42,041 bases of DNA from Stenotrophomonas maltophilia (GCF_023518235.1 NZ_CP090426.1:1-42041); one strand, 5' to 3'. Numbered from the stretch's first letter, positions 22,522-30,169 are shown. Made by a program: numbers and translations. Notes: a model not told the origin generated them from the letters alone.

Positions 22522-22850
22522 GCCGGGCCAACGAGCGCGAAGCCCGCCGCCTGTCCTTCGATGCCATCGGGGAAACCTGCCCGAAGCTGGACAAGTTGAG
22601 GGACAAGGCTATCGAGTCCATCCCATCTGCGATCGAGGATGTGCTGAAGGATCTGGTTGAGAGCATCAAGGACGAAGCGACCATCCCGCTGCGCGAGGCA
22701 TTGGACAACGCCTACCTCGAACTGATCCAGGCCCAGCAGACCATCGCCGAGCTGGAAGAGCGCATCGCGGAGAAGAACCAGCACATCGAATCGCTGGAAG
22801 CGGAACTGGAAGAAGCAACCAAGGCGCTCGACGCCATGGAGGCCGCATGA
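22518..22850 (+). CDS. Coiled-coil protein of the left operon (110 aa)
   Basis: The C-terminal half is a continuous coiled coil (LIQAQQTIAELEERIAEK, HIESLEAELEEATKAL), and the first half is charged and helical (ETCPKLDKLRDKAIESI, DVLKDLVESIKDEA). The gene overlaps both neighbours by four bases (ATGA). Such proteins are common in left operons of phages of Xanthomonadaceae and Burkholderia; no function is known to me. Confidence 0.75.
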   Translation: MSRANEREARRLSFDAIGETCPKLDKLRDKAIESIPSAIEDVLKDLVESIKDEATIPLREALDNAYLELIQAQQTIAELEERIAEKNQHIESLEAELEEATKALDAMEAA

Positions 22851-22963
22851 CCGCCGCCGAACGCGAGCATCGGCACCACGTGGTGGCTACTGTCGTCGCC
22901 AATTCCCTGTCGTTCTGCCTGGGCGTGCTGGCCGCTGTGCTGGCGCAGGCGGTGCTGTCGTGA
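22847..22963 (+). CDS. Small membrane peptide (38 aa)
   Basis: ATGA overlap with the preceding gene and GTGA overlap with the next bracket a 38-residue peptide: basic N-terminus (REHRHH) then one hydrophobic helix (VVATVVANSLSFCLGVLAAV). The two overlaps are the main support for translation. Confidence 0.6.
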   Translation: MTAAEREHRHHVVATVVANSLSFCLGVLAAVLAQAVLS

Positions 22964-23247
22964 GCCGGCGCATCGACGTGCTGCAGGTGATCTATGGCAC
23001 CCAATGCGTGCTTGCCATCGATCTACCGAATGCCGATCCCGACAACCAGCTGGGCCTTGCGCACGACCTGATCGCCGAGGTCTTCGCCGCCGCCCGCGCC
23101 TCCCTTGCAGCCCGCGACCTGGCGGACCATATGGCCGCCGACGACCGCCTGCGCGCCGCTCTGGCCGCGTGCGAACCCACAGACACCGATCACAACCGCG
23201 AGGCCGTGGACGGCCTGTGCGTGGAGGAAAACGACGATGAGCAGTAA
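22960..23247 (+). CDS. Unknown acidic left-operon protein (95 aa)
   Basis: Starts at GTG 22960 in a GTGA overlap. The first 25 residues form strands (RRIDVLQVIYGTQCVLAIDL), the middle is an Ala-rich helix (AHDLIAEVFAAARASLAARD) and the C-terminus is acidic (VEENDDE). No family is recognised. It overlaps the next gene by 11 bases. Confidence 0.7.
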   Translation: MSRRIDVLQVIYGTQCVLAIDLPNADPDNQLGLAHDLIAEVFAAARASLAARDLADHMAADDRLRAALAACEPTDTDHNREAVDGLCVEENDDEQ

Positions 23248-23569
23248 GCACACGCCGGGGCCGTGGGCCGTAACCCCGCATCCGCAAACGCACGTGGACG
23301 TTTTTGGCGTCGGCGTTATCAGGGACGACAAGGAATTTCAGTACGGGCTTTCCCACACCTTCTGCTACCAGAACGCGGAAGCCAACGCCCGTCTGATCGC
23401 CGCCGCGCCGGATCTCTTGGAGGCGTTGGAGCGAATCGCCCGGCCGCACGACTGCGGATGCGTTCCCTGCACTGGGCAGTGCCGCAGCCAGATTGCACTG
23501 GAAATCGCAGTGGAAGAAATGCAGGAACTGGCTCGCGCCGCCATCGCCAAGGCCACAGGGGAAGCCTGA
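23237..23569 (+). CDS. Phage protein of the HTPGPW...NARLIAAAPDLLEAL family (110 aa)
   Basis: The N-terminal KHTPGPWAV and the central NAEANARLIAAAPDLLEALE are the two signatures of a very widespread, uncharacterised phage family found in early operons of many temperate phages. A C-terminal Cys cluster (HDCGCVPCTGQC) suggests a metal site not present in every member. GTGGAGG lies 11 bases before ATG 23237. The gene stops in a TGATG overlap with the next. Confidence 0.8.
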   Translation: MSSKHTPGPWAVTPHPQTHVDVFGVGVIRDDKEFQYGLSHTFCYQNAEANARLIAAAPDLLEALERIARPHDCGCVPCTGQCRSQIALEIAVEEMQELARAAIAKATGEA

Positions 23570-23688
23570 TGCGCCTCCTGACCTTCTTTGGCTGCAGCAA
23601 CTGGCGCGACGTCGCCGCCTGCCTCGCCTGCTACGCCATCACCGCCGCGCTCGCAGCCGCCATGTGTTGGCCGCTGGCCTGGTCCTGA
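23569..23688 (+). CDS. Small Cys-rich membrane peptide (39 aa)
   Basis: TGATG overlap places the start at 23569. After a polar opening (LLTFFGCSNWRD) there is one transmembrane helix (VAACLACYAITAALAAAM) and a short end (CWPLAWS). Four Cys in 39 residues is notable. No homologue is recalled. Confidence 0.55.
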   Translation: MRLLTFFGCSNWRDVAACLACYAITAALAAAMCWPLAWS

Positions 23689-23729
23689 CTTCCCGCCGGC
23701 GCGGCCGGCCTTCCTGAGAGGCACCACCG

Positions 23730-24257
23730 ATGTTCGAACTGATCGACGCGACCGCCAAGGTCTCCAACTACAACCCCCGCGCCGAGAAACATGGCGGCGA
23801 AAACAAGATGGCCGGCGACCTGAAGCTGCTCGCCACCACCGGCAGCAGCGTGCTGGATTTCTTCAGCAAAGATCTGCGCAAGGCCCTGTATCGCAAGCCC
23901 GGCCAGGGCGAGCAGCAGGATCTGATCGAAGGCGCCGACGGGCTCACCGCCGTGAAGTTCCCGCGACTGGGCGCCCTGCCCTGGGACGAGGAATACCCGG
24001 GCTATGAACTGGTGATCGCTGGCGGCCTGGGCCTCACCGAACCGATGGTGCTGTCCGGCGTGACGCTGAAGAACTTCAAGTTCGAAGCGCTGGACGGCGG
24101 CAGCCTGCAGGTCACCGTGAGCGCCCTGTTCCATCCGACCACCGAACAGGCCGGCGCCCTGTGCGCACTGATCCAGGAAGACGTGCAGATCACCCTGATC
24201 CCGCCGACCAAGCAGGCCAAGGGCAGCAAGCCGCAGCAGGAAGACCTGGCCGCGTAA
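23730..24257 (+). CDS. Putative ssDNA-binding partner of the Sak4-like protein (175 aa)
   Basis: The gene stands directly before the Sak4-like ATPase and exonuclease genes, after a clear GAGAGG ribosome binding site. The sequence has strand-rich blocks (GYELVIAGGLGL, VLSGVTLKNFKFEALDGGSLQVTVSALF, VQITLIPP) compatible with an OB-like or other beta fold, and a Lys/Gln-rich tail (TKQAKGSKPQQEDL) ending in acidic residues, as SSB proteins have. Sak4 annealases normally work with an SSB, so this role is proposed. It is inference from fold pattern and gene order, not family recognition. Confidence 0.6.
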   Translation: MFELIDATAKVSNYNPRAEKHGGENKMAGDLKLLATTGSSVLDFFSKDLRKALYRKPGQGEQQDLIEGADGLTAVKFPRLGALPWDEEYPGYELVIAGGLGLTEPMVLSGVTLKNFKFEALDGGSLQVTVSALFHPTTEQAGALCALIQEDVQITLIPPTKQAKGSKPQQEDLAA

Positions 24258-24349
24258 CGCATTCCCCCGCCCTCACGGGCCCCGCGCCGGCCGGGATTCC
24301 ACGACGCCGGCATTCATTCCCCTTCATCACGCCAACGGGAGTTCTAACC

Positions 24350-25243
24350 ATGGCACTGCGCATCATCCGCTCCACCGACCCGATCACGGTCACCCGCCTG
24401 AACGTCTGCATCTATGCCGCCCCCGGCCTGGGCAAGACGTCCATTTCCTTCACTGCCGACAAGCCGCTGCTGCTGGACTTCGACCGCGGCGCGCACCGAT
24501 CGGCCAACCGAAAGGACACCGTGCAGGTGGAGCGCTGGGAAGACGTGGCGCACATCACCGCCGACGACCTGGCCGACTTCAACACGGTGGTGGTCGACAC
24601 TGCCGGCCGCGCGCTCGACACGCTGACGCCGGACATCATCCGCCGCAATCCGAAGATGGGCCGGGGTGGTTCGCTGACGCTGCAGGGCTTCGGCCAGCTG
24701 AAGGCCGAGTTCGTGGCATGGCTGAAGCACCTCAACAGCCTGGGCAAGGACGTGGTGCTGATCGCCCACATGGACGAGCAGCGCAACGGCGACGAGATCA
24801 TTGAGCGTCTGGACGTCCAGGGTGGCAGCAAGGGCGAGATCTACAAGGCGGCGGATGCCATGGGCCGGCTGTCGATCCGCGACGGCAAGCGCATGCTCAA
24901 CTTCAGCCCCACCGATGCGTCGTTCGGCAAGAACCCGGGCCAGCTGGAACCGCTGGAAGTACCGCACCCGGAGCGTGACCCGCAGTTCCTCGCTCGCGTG
25001 ATCCAGCAGATCAAGGACCGGCTCAACGCCATGACCGAGGAACAGCGCGAGGCTCAGGCGGCGCTGGAGAAGTGGCGCGACCGCACCACGGCTGCTCAGG
25101 ACGTCACCGCGATCAATGCGCTGCTGCCGGAGGCAAAGGGCGGCTCGCAGGCCATGAAGGTGCTGCTGAACGACCGTGCCGCCGCACTCGGCCTTACCTT
25201 CGACAGCAAGGCCGGCCAGTACGCCGCGCCGAAGGCAGCCTGA
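24350..25243 (+). CDS. Sak4-like RecA-fold ATPase, phage recombinase (297 aa)
   Basis: A compact RecA-core ATPase: Walker A AAPGLGKTS (23-31), a LLDFDRGAHRS segment, Walker B TVVVDTAG (79-86), then LNSLGKDVVLIAHMDEQ. This is the AAA_24/Sak4 layout of phage single-strand annealing proteins. The C-terminal 70 residues (TEEQREAQAALEKWRDRT, AKGGSQAMKVLLNDRA) are an extra helical domain. GGGAG lies eight bases before ATG 24350. With the following exonuclease it forms a two-component homologous recombination system. Confidence 0.82.
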   Translation: MALRIIRSTDPITVTRLNVCIYAAPGLGKTSISFTADKPLLLDFDRGAHRSANRKDTVQVERWEDVAHITADDLADFNTVVVDTAGRALDTLTPDIIRRNPKMGRGGSLTLQGFGQLKAEFVAWLKHLNSLGKDVVLIAHMDEQRNGDEIIERLDVQGGSKGEIYKAADAMGRLSIRDGKRMLNFSPTDASFGKNPGQLEPLEVPHPERDPQFLARVIQQIKDRLNAMTEEQREAQAALEKWRDRTTAAQDVTAINALLPEAKGGSQAMKVLLNDRAAALGLTFDSKAGQYAAPKAA

Positions 25244-25245
25244 CC

Positions 25246-25836
25246 GTGCTGGCCCGCGTGTCCAACATCGAGGCGTTCCGGAAGTGGCGGGACGCCGACG
25301 ACCAGCCGGTGGCAGACCTGGTGCGCTACATCACCGTGGATCAGCCCACCAAGGCGATGCTGGCCGGCACCGCGTTCCACGATGCCCTGGAACACGCGGT
25401 GCCGGGCGACTACGAAGTGCTGCAGGCGATGGATCACACGTTCCACCTGCCGGACTGCGAGCTGGTGCTGCCGACGATCCGCGAGGTTCGCGCCTATGGC
25501 GAGTACGGCGGCCTGACCGTGACCGGCAAAGTGGACTGCCTCGACGGAAAGCGCGTCGATGACCACAAGACCACCAGCCGGTTCGATGCCGAGCGGTATC
25601 TGGCCGGCTACCAGTGGCGGTTCTATCTGGACCTGTTCGGCGCCGACGTCTTCCGATGGAACGTGTTCGAACTGAAGGAGGTCGGCGAACTGGAGTACCG
25701 CGTGTCGCCGCCACAGCTGCTGGAGGTCACCCGCTACCCCGGCCTGCACGACGACTGCATGCAGTTGGCGCTGGACTACTTGGCCTTCGCCGAGGAACAC
25801 CTGCCTGCGGGCTACAGCACAGAGGTGGCCGCCTGA
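25246..25836 (+). CDS. PD-(D/E)XK exonuclease, RecB/Cas4-like (196 aa)
   Basis: Motifs in order: GTAFHDALE (41-49, the upstream His motif), VTGKVDCLDG with catalytic Asp97, VDDHKTT (D105/D106, Lys108) and GYQWRFYLDLF (Gln123, motif QxxxY-like). This is the RecB-family nuclease domain without the Cys cluster of true Cas4. It would resect DNA ends so that the Sak4-like protein can anneal or exchange strands. GTG 25246 starts two bases after the ATPase stop, so the two are translated together. Confidence 0.85.
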   Translation: MLARVSNIEAFRKWRDADDQPVADLVRYITVDQPTKAMLAGTAFHDALEHAVPGDYEVLQAMDHTFHLPDCELVLPTIREVRAYGEYGGLTVTGKVDCLDGKRVDDHKTTSRFDAERYLAGYQWRFYLDLFGADVFRWNVFELKEVGELEYRVSPPQLLEVTRYPGLHDDCMQLALDYLAFAEEHLPAGYSTEVAA

Positions 25837-26051
25837 TGGACGTCGCCCTCTACCCCTACCACGCAAAAAGCCTGCGCCGTGCCGGCCAGGCCCGCGCCCA
25901 GCTGTTCGCCCATGTGATCGAGGGCAAGCGCTACACCACCGCGCAGGTGGCCGAGATCTTGGACATATCCCACAGCGCCGCATACGAGCGGATCAAGCGG
26001 CGCCCTCACCCGCTCACCTGGGCGGACCTGCAGAAGGCACGCACGCCATGA
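25836..26051 (+). CDS. Small HTH protein (71 aa)
   Basis: A helix-turn-helix (YTTAQVAEILDISHSAAYERIKRR, about residues 33-56) follows a basic helical N-terminus. The pattern is that of DNA-binding excisionase-like or homeodomain-like phage regulators. It overlaps the exonuclease stop (TGATG) and the zinc-finger gene that follows (ATGA). A true excisionase candidate lies next to int, so this is more likely a regulator. Confidence 0.7.
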   Translation: MDVALYPYHAKSLRRAGQARAQLFAHVIEGKRYTTAQVAEILDISHSAAYERIKRRPHPLTWADLQKARTP

Positions 26052-26269
26052 AGGCCTGCACGAAGTGCGCGGCCCGGCTGCCGCTGCGGTTCTTCCCGCT
26101 CATCAACGGCAAGGCCACCGCCGCGTGCGCGCCCTGCCGGAACACCGAGCGCCGCCTGCACGACCCGCTGCGCCCCCTGCGCCGCGACCCGCTGCAGGTG
26201 CGCCTGAACAACCTCACCAACCTGTGGCACGGGCCAGTGCGCCGCGTGCCGCTTCGGAGCTACGCATGA
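26048..26269 (+). CDS. Small zinc-finger-like protein (73 aa)
   Basis: Two CxxC pairs (CTKC at 4-7 and CAPC at 27-30) form a treble-clef or zinc-ribbon-like site, followed by a basic tail (RRLHDPLRPLRRDPLQVRLNN). This arrangement recalls short phage proteins related to HNH-type zinc modules, but the catalytic His-Asn-His residues are absent. DNA or RNA binding is likely. ATGA overlaps occur on both sides. Confidence 0.7.
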   Translation: MKACTKCAARLPLRFFPLINGKATAACAPCRNTERRLHDPLRPLRRDPLQVRLNNLTNLWHGPVRRVPLRSYA

Positions 26270-27126
26270 AGATCCAGCAGATTGCCCCGTGCAACAAGGT
26301 GACCAGCTGTAAGACGGACCCCAAGTACTACGCGCCGTCGACCAGCTACGGCAGCGCCTGCCCGACGCGCACAGCTGCCATTGCCCTGCAGAAGTTGGAA
26401 CAGGCCTACGCGGAGGACAAGGCAACCCATGAAGCGAACCTACCCGCGATGGCGGCAAACCAGGAAATCATCGAACGGGTAACAGCGCTGATGGCCGAGA
26501 TCGGAATGCCTTCGCGCTTCAGCGAACGCGATCTGCGCTCCCGTTCCCGCTACCCGAAGTCGATCACACATGACGCCGGCTACCTTACCGACCTGCGCCG
26601 GGAGGTGAAGACGAGCGACGGGTGGGACCATGCCCAAGCATCCTACGAGCGTTTGCTGGCCGACTACCGCCGGTTCGAAGCGGAAGCAGCGAAGCAGAAG
26701 GAGCAGGCTGACCGCCACAAGGAAAGGGAGCACAACCGGCTGATCGAGCAGCGCAAGGCGGATATGGCTCTGGCCGCGATGCTGCTCAGGTACGACCTCC
26801 CCATCGATGCGTCATGGGAGGACGTCCTGGAAGCGTTGCGCGGCCGTGATAAGCGCCTCGACTTGGCCGTGGCAATGCGACAGACGCGCGGCGATTGGAG
26901 CGAAGGCCCCTACCGTGTGCGCCATGCGCTCGACCGGTTCTCCGTCGAAACCGACGAGGACAAGGCCATTGCCAACGACGTGCTGGATTGTCTGCGCGAC
27001 TTCGACGACGGGCGCGTGTTCCGCGACACGACCTGGAACTACGACGTTCTGTTCGCCAGCGTGGCCGACCAGCAGCTTTCGGCGGACGTGCAGACCGCCC
27101 TGGACAACGCACGGGGCACCTACTGA
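26266..27126 (+). CDS. Unknown left-operon protein with central coiled coil (286 aa)
   Basis: The N-terminal part has Cys (APCNKVTSCK, SACPTR), the centre is a long charged helix (RRFEAEAAKQKEQADRHKER, then LIEQRKADMALAAMLLRYDL), and the C-terminal third is a mixed domain (YRVRHALDRFSVETDEDKA, LDCLRDFDDGRVFRDTTWN). I recognise no enzyme motif. It is the largest uncharacterised early gene here. Its neighbours are small regulatory proteins, and an anti-host or anti-defence role is possible but unsupported. Confidence 0.7.
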   Translation: MKIQQIAPCNKVTSCKTDPKYYAPSTSYGSACPTRTAAIALQKLEQAYAEDKATHEANLPAMAANQEIIERVTALMAEIGMPSRFSERDLRSRSRYPKSITHDAGYLTDLRREVKTSDGWDHAQASYERLLADYRRFEAEAAKQKEQADRHKEREHNRLIEQRKADMALAAMLLRYDLPIDASWEDVLEALRGRDKRLDLAVAMRQTRGDWSEGPYRVRHALDRFSVETDEDKAIANDVLDCLRDFDDGRVFRDTTWNYDVLFASVADQQLSADVQTALDNARGTY

Positions 27127-27416
27127 TGAGCCACCACCGCTACGACCGCCGGCTGCCGAAGCGCACCGAGGGCTTCGCCTGGGGCCGGTCCATCGACAAG
27201 GTGCTGGGCGGCCACGTCCTCACCTACCGCCTGTTCCGCCGCGACCTGGCCGGGAAGCTGCACATCGAGACGCGGACGTTCAAGCTCACCGACCACCGCC
27301 GGTTCATCGCAATGGAGCTGCTGAAAGCGCGCCGCGTGTTGCGCGCGCGCGTCGACGCCATCGGCTATGCCCTGATCGAGGCCGAGCAGGCCTCCCAACT
27401 GCAGGAGGTTGCATGA
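27126..27416 (+). CDS. Basic protein of unknown function (96 aa)
   Basis: TGATG overlap fixes ATG 27126. Strongly basic (HHRYDRRLPKRTEG, YRLFRRDLAGKLHIETRTF, LLKARRVLRARVD) with a beta-then-helix pattern, which suggests nucleic acid binding. It overlaps the next gene, whose GGAGG ribosome binding site lies in its last codons. Confidence 0.7.
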   Translation: MSHHRYDRRLPKRTEGFAWGRSIDKVLGGHVLTYRLFRRDLAGKLHIETRTFKLTDHRRFIAMELLKARRVLRARVDAIGYALIEAEQASQLQEVA

Positions 27417-28198
27417 ATACCAAGAAGACCCTGGCAGACGCGCAGCCCGGTGGGAGGGTGCAGGTGATGCCGTCCGACGCGGCGCGCGCCTTGCTCGCGG
27501 CGCAGTACCGAGACGATGGTGATAAGGCGAAGGCCATCCGCATCAATCACAAGTCGCTGACTGACTCCGACAAGCGCGCGTTGCGAGCCATCGAAGCCGC
27601 CCTCTCCGCCCAGCCCTCCCCGGGTGGTCAGGGGGGTGCGCTTTTGGAATCGCTGGTCGCCCGGTGGCGCAAGGACGCCGACGAGGTCGGAATCAGCGAC
27701 AACACGCTCTGCCAGAAGATCGCAAACTGCACCATGCGTCACGCGGCAGAACTGCAAGCAGTACTCGCCGCCCGCCAGCCGGTGGAGTTGATCGCGCAGA
27801 AGGTGGGTGCCTACCGCGTAACCGTGGCCGAGGACGCCATCACAGTAAGCCACGGGCGCGACATTGTGTTTGCCTACAGCGCTGGCGACGCAGAGCCGAT
27901 CAACGCCCGCCAGCCGGTGGGGGAGCCGGTGGGCTACGCCAACATCCACCAGCTCAACGATCCCCGTAATGACGGGGTGGTGCTTCGTAGGAAGGATGAC
28001 GATGGGTTCTTCACCGAGCCCCTTTTTCGCCGGCCGCCCGCGCAGGCCGTGGACATGGGTCTGCAGCTGGACCGCTACGACGCCGGGCTGCTGGGTGACG
28101 GCGGTGGCGGCGATGTTTGCTGGTGGCAGGACTACATCCGCACCGAGCTGGATCGCGCCCATGAGTTCTACCAGGACCAGGCCGACGCCCATGGCTGA
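27413..28198 (+). CDS. Multidomain phage protein of unknown function (261 aa)
   Basis: A perfect GGAGG precedes ATG 27413. The middle has a helix (ESLVARWRKDADEV, IANCTMRHAAELQAVLAAR), followed by strands (KVGAYRVTVAEDAITVSHG) and a segment VGYANIHQLNDPRNDG that resembles the small domain appended to many Stenotrophomonas and Burkholderia phage early proteins. The C-terminus is acidic. Such mosaic proteins with swapped segments are common in left operons; no function is known. Confidence 0.7.
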   Translation: MNTKKTLADAQPGGRVQVMPSDAARALLAAQYRDDGDKAKAIRINHKSLTDSDKRALRAIEAALSAQPSPGGQGGALLESLVARWRKDADEVGISDNTLCQKIANCTMRHAAELQAVLAARQPVELIAQKVGAYRVTVAEDAITVSHGRDIVFAYSAGDAEPINARQPVGEPVGYANIHQLNDPRNDGVVLRRKDDDGFFTEPLFRRPPAQAVDMGLQLDRYDAGLLGDGGGGDVCWWQDYIRTELDRAHEFYQDQADAHG

Positions 28199-28343
28199 CC
28201 AGCTGCTCACCGCTGCAATGGTCCACGTGTTTGCCCTGGCCGGGTTCCTGGCCGGCATCGCCACCCTGTGGGCGATCAGCCGCGCATGCCGCGCCGCGCG
28301 AAATGGGCTGCGCTGGTGCTGGCGGAGGTGCGCTCATGGCTGA
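28191..28343 (+). CDS. Small membrane protein (50 aa)
   Basis: ATG 28191 overlaps the preceding gene by eight bases. One long hydrophobic helix (TAAMVHVFALAGFLAGIATL) is followed by a very basic, Cys-containing tail (RACRAARNGLRWCWRRCAHG), so the tail should face the cytoplasm. The next gene's ribosome binding site GGAGG lies inside. Confidence 0.6.
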   Translation: MADQLLTAAMVHVFALAGFLAGIATLWAISRACRAARNGLRWCWRRCAHG

Positions 28344-28548
28344 GGCAGCCATCCGCCACGCCGGGAACCCCGCGTGCGAGGAATACACGTTGTGCGGTGT
28401 CGCCTGGGACTGCAACCACATGGATACCTGCGCCGACGAACCGGACGTGCTCTTCGCCGAAGCTGGCCAGACGATCGACTGCGCGGGTTGCCGGAAGGTC
28501 ATCGCCTACTGCAAGGCGGTCAAACGCTGGAAGGAGCCAGGAAGATGA
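28336..28548 (+). CDS. Cys-rich small protein, possible zinc binder (70 aa)
   Basis: GGAGG lies seven bases before ATG 28336. Seven Cys and two His (NPACEEYTLCGVAWDCNHMDTC, DCAGCRKVIAYCK) suggest one or two metal sites; the last DCAGCRKV...YCK resembles a zinc-knuckle. It overlaps both neighbours. No family is recognised. Confidence 0.65.
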   Translation: MAEAAIRHAGNPACEEYTLCGVAWDCNHMDTCADEPDVLFAEAGQTIDCAGCRKVIAYCKAVKRWKEPGR

Positions 28549-28727
28549 CCGCCCAGCTTTTCCCCCGCGAACCACGCCGCATGAAGCAGCCGGCCAAGGA
28601 CGTGCTGCGCGAGCAGCTGGTGGTCGCGGCCGATGAAGTGATCCGCCTGCGCGCCGAGGTGCTGCGCCTGCGCGATGCAGCAACCCAGGCCACCGAGCAG
28701 CTGCGCGCTGCGCTGGCCACGAACTGA
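28545..28727 (+). CDS. Small coiled-coil protein upstream of xis (60 aa)
   Basis: ATG 28545 overlaps the preceding stop (ATGA), with CCAGGAAG just before. Residues 20-58 form one amphipathic coiled coil (VLREQLVVAADEVIRLRAEV, LRDAATQATEQLRAAL). No function is apparent. Confidence 0.65.
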   Translation: MTAQLFPREPRRMKQPAKDVLREQLVVAADEVIRLRAEVLRLRDAATQATEQLRAALATN

Positions 28728-28738
28728 AGGAAACCAGC

Positions 28739-28939
28739 ATGCAACTGATGACCCCCGAGCGGTGGCTGGCCCGCTACTTTGAAGAAGGCAGCCGCCCGTC
28801 CATGCAGGTGCTGCAGCGGCTGCTGCGCGAGGGTAAGCTGCCCGGCCGCAAGGTCGGCGGCACCTGGTTCATCGACGAACACGAATGGCTCGCCGGCGGC
28901 GATGATCTTGTCGCGCGAGTATTGGGTGAGGCGGCCTGA
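28739..28939 (+). CDS. xis: Excisionase-like HTH protein (66 aa)
   Basis: This is a MerR/excisionase-type winged HTH: LMTPERWLARYFEEGSRPSM, LQRLLREGKLPGRKVGGTWF, IDEHEWLAG. The KLPGRKVGGTWFIDEHEW block is the usual recognition-wing signature of phage DNA-binding excisionases. It ends two bases before the integrase gene, the standard xis-int order, and is expected to bind attP arms and reverse integration. Confidence 0.8.
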   Translation: MQLMTPERWLARYFEEGSRPSMQVLQRLLREGKLPGRKVGGTWFIDEHEWLAGGDDLVARVLGEAA

Positions 28940-28941
28940 CG

Positions 28942-30039
28942 ATGGCACCGAGGCAACGAAGCAAGAGCCGCCAGGGATGGCCGGCCAATCTGTACCCCAA
29001 CCGGGACGGGTTCAAATACCGGCACCCGGTCACGAAGAAAGAGACGTGGATGGGCACCGACCAGGCCCGCGCGTTCGCCGCGGCCAAGAAGCTCAACGCG
29101 CTGCTGATCCCCACCGACGACCTGGTGGCCCGGGTCATCACGCCAGGCGAGACGGTGGCTGATGCGATTGTGGTGTTCCGCCGCGATGACGTGCCTGGCA
29201 GGAAGTGGGCGTCGAAGACGGCCGAGGTCTACGAAAGCGTGATCCGACGCATCGAGGCCGGGCTGGGTTCGAAGGCGGTGGCCGACGTGACGGTGAAGGT
29301 GTGCGCCACCTTCATCCGCGAAGTGACCGAATCCGACCGCGCGCGCCAGCAGTTCCGGCTGGTGCTGGGCTGGATACTGGCCTGCGCCGTGGAAGAAGGC
29401 TGGATAGATACCAACCCTGCGCTGGCGACTCGCCGATTCCAGCACGAGCGGAAGCGCGTGCGCCTGACCCTCGACGTATACCGCGCGATATGGGACCAGG
29501 CAGCACCCTGGCTGCGCAACGCCATGGACCTGTCGCTGGTGACGCTGCTGCGCCGCGAGGACGTGGTTACGGTGAAGTTCGCCGACATGCGCGACGGCCA
29601 CCTGTGGGTGGTGCCGTCGAAAACCGAGGGCTCGACGAACGTTCGACTACAGATCGCTGTGGCTGGCCCGCTGCTCGACCTGCTGGCCCGGTGCCGCGAT
29701 GACGTGGTTTCGCCGTTCGTGATCCACCGCCTGCCGGAAAAGGCCAGGCCCAGCGACAAGCGCGCGAAGGACCGCGCGCACCACACGCAGGTGTTGCCCG
29801 AGCAGCTGTCGCGTGCATTCGCAAAGGCGCGCGATGCTGCCGGCGTGGGTGGCGATGCGCCGCCAACCTTCCATGAGATCCGCAGCCTGGGCGGCGCGCT
29901 GCTGCGCGATGCGGGCTGGACCACGGAACAGATTCAAGCGCTGATGGGGCACGGCAACGCGTCGATGACTGAGCATTACCTGGGTGGCCATGAAGCGCCG
30001 TGGCAGCCGGTCACCACGGGTATCGCGCTGCCTCGATAG
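28942..30039 (+). CDS. int: Tyrosine-recombinase integrase (365 aa)
   Basis: N-terminal arm-binding region (GFKYRHPVTKKETWMGTDQA, residues 23-42), a core-binding domain (TVADAIVVFRRDD to about 170) and a catalytic domain with Arg205 (LLRREDVV), Lys227 (PSKTEG), His311-x-x-Arg314 (FHEIRSLGG), His337 (LMGHGNASM) and the nucleophile Tyr346 (TEHYLGG). Full length. It recombines attP with a chromosomal tRNA-Pro gene. Its stop codon lies inside the first of three tandem arm-type repeats, and attP is 83 bp downstream. Confidence 0.95.
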   Translation: MAPRQRSKSRQGWPANLYPNRDGFKYRHPVTKKETWMGTDQARAFAAAKKLNALLIPTDDLVARVITPGETVADAIVVFRRDDVPGRKWASKTAEVYESVIRRIEAGLGSKAVADVTVKVCATFIREVTESDRARQQFRLVLGWILACAVEEGWIDTNPALATRRFQHERKRVRLTLDVYRAIWDQAAPWLRNAMDLSLVTLLRREDVVTVKFADMRDGHLWVVPSKTEGSTNVRLQIAVAGPLLDLLARCRDDVVSPFVIHRLPEKARPSDKRAKDRAHHTQVLPEQLSRAFAKARDAAGVGGDAPPTFHEIRSLGGALLRDAGWTTEQIQALMGHGNASMTEHYLGGHEAPWQPVTTGIALPR

Positions 30040-30066
30040 GGTGGCGATAGGGTGGTAATAGGGTGC
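30036..30066 (+). repeat. Three tandem arm-type repeats beside attP
   Basis: ATAGGGTGG occurs at 30036, 30047 and 30058 (last base C in the third) with an exact 11-bp period, one helical turn. A fourth copy lies across the core at 30276. Position and orientation fit binding sites for the integrase N-terminal domain. The first copy overlaps the integrase stop codon. Confidence 0.7.
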
Positions 30067-30072
30067 ACAACG

Positions 30073-30105
30073 AAAAAGGGCCTGCACCGCATGGCGCAAG
30101 CCCTT
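30073..30105 (-). terminator. Terminator placed downstream of the attP tRNA half
   Basis: On the minus strand AAGGGC (30105-30100) pairs with GCCCTT (30081-30076), extended by an inner TGC/GCA, and runs into TTTTT (30077-30073). It starts 17 bases after the CCA end of the tRNA half at 30122, so after integration it would terminate the reconstituted tRNA-Pro transcript. Confidence 0.65.
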
Positions 30106-30121
30106 GTTCTATCGCTGCTTT

Positions 30122-30169
30122 TGGTCGGGACGGCCGGATTCGAACCGACGACCCTCTGCCCCCCAGGCA
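30122..30169 (-). other. attP: attP core: 3' half of tRNA-Pro(GGG)
   Basis: Read on the minus strand, these 48 bases give the end of the anticodon 5' stem, a GGG anticodon loop, the 3' stem, the T arm with GGTTCGAATCC and an acceptor strand ending in CCA. The 5' half of a tRNA does not follow, so this is not a tRNA gene. Temperate phages carry such a segment to rebuild the tRNA on integration. Exact crossover bases within the segment cannot be told. Confidence 0.88.

Noticed and set aside
30122..30169. A full tRNA-Pro gene
   Set aside because: Only the part from the anticodon stem to CCA is present; the D arm and 5' acceptor strand do not follow, so it is an attachment-site segment.
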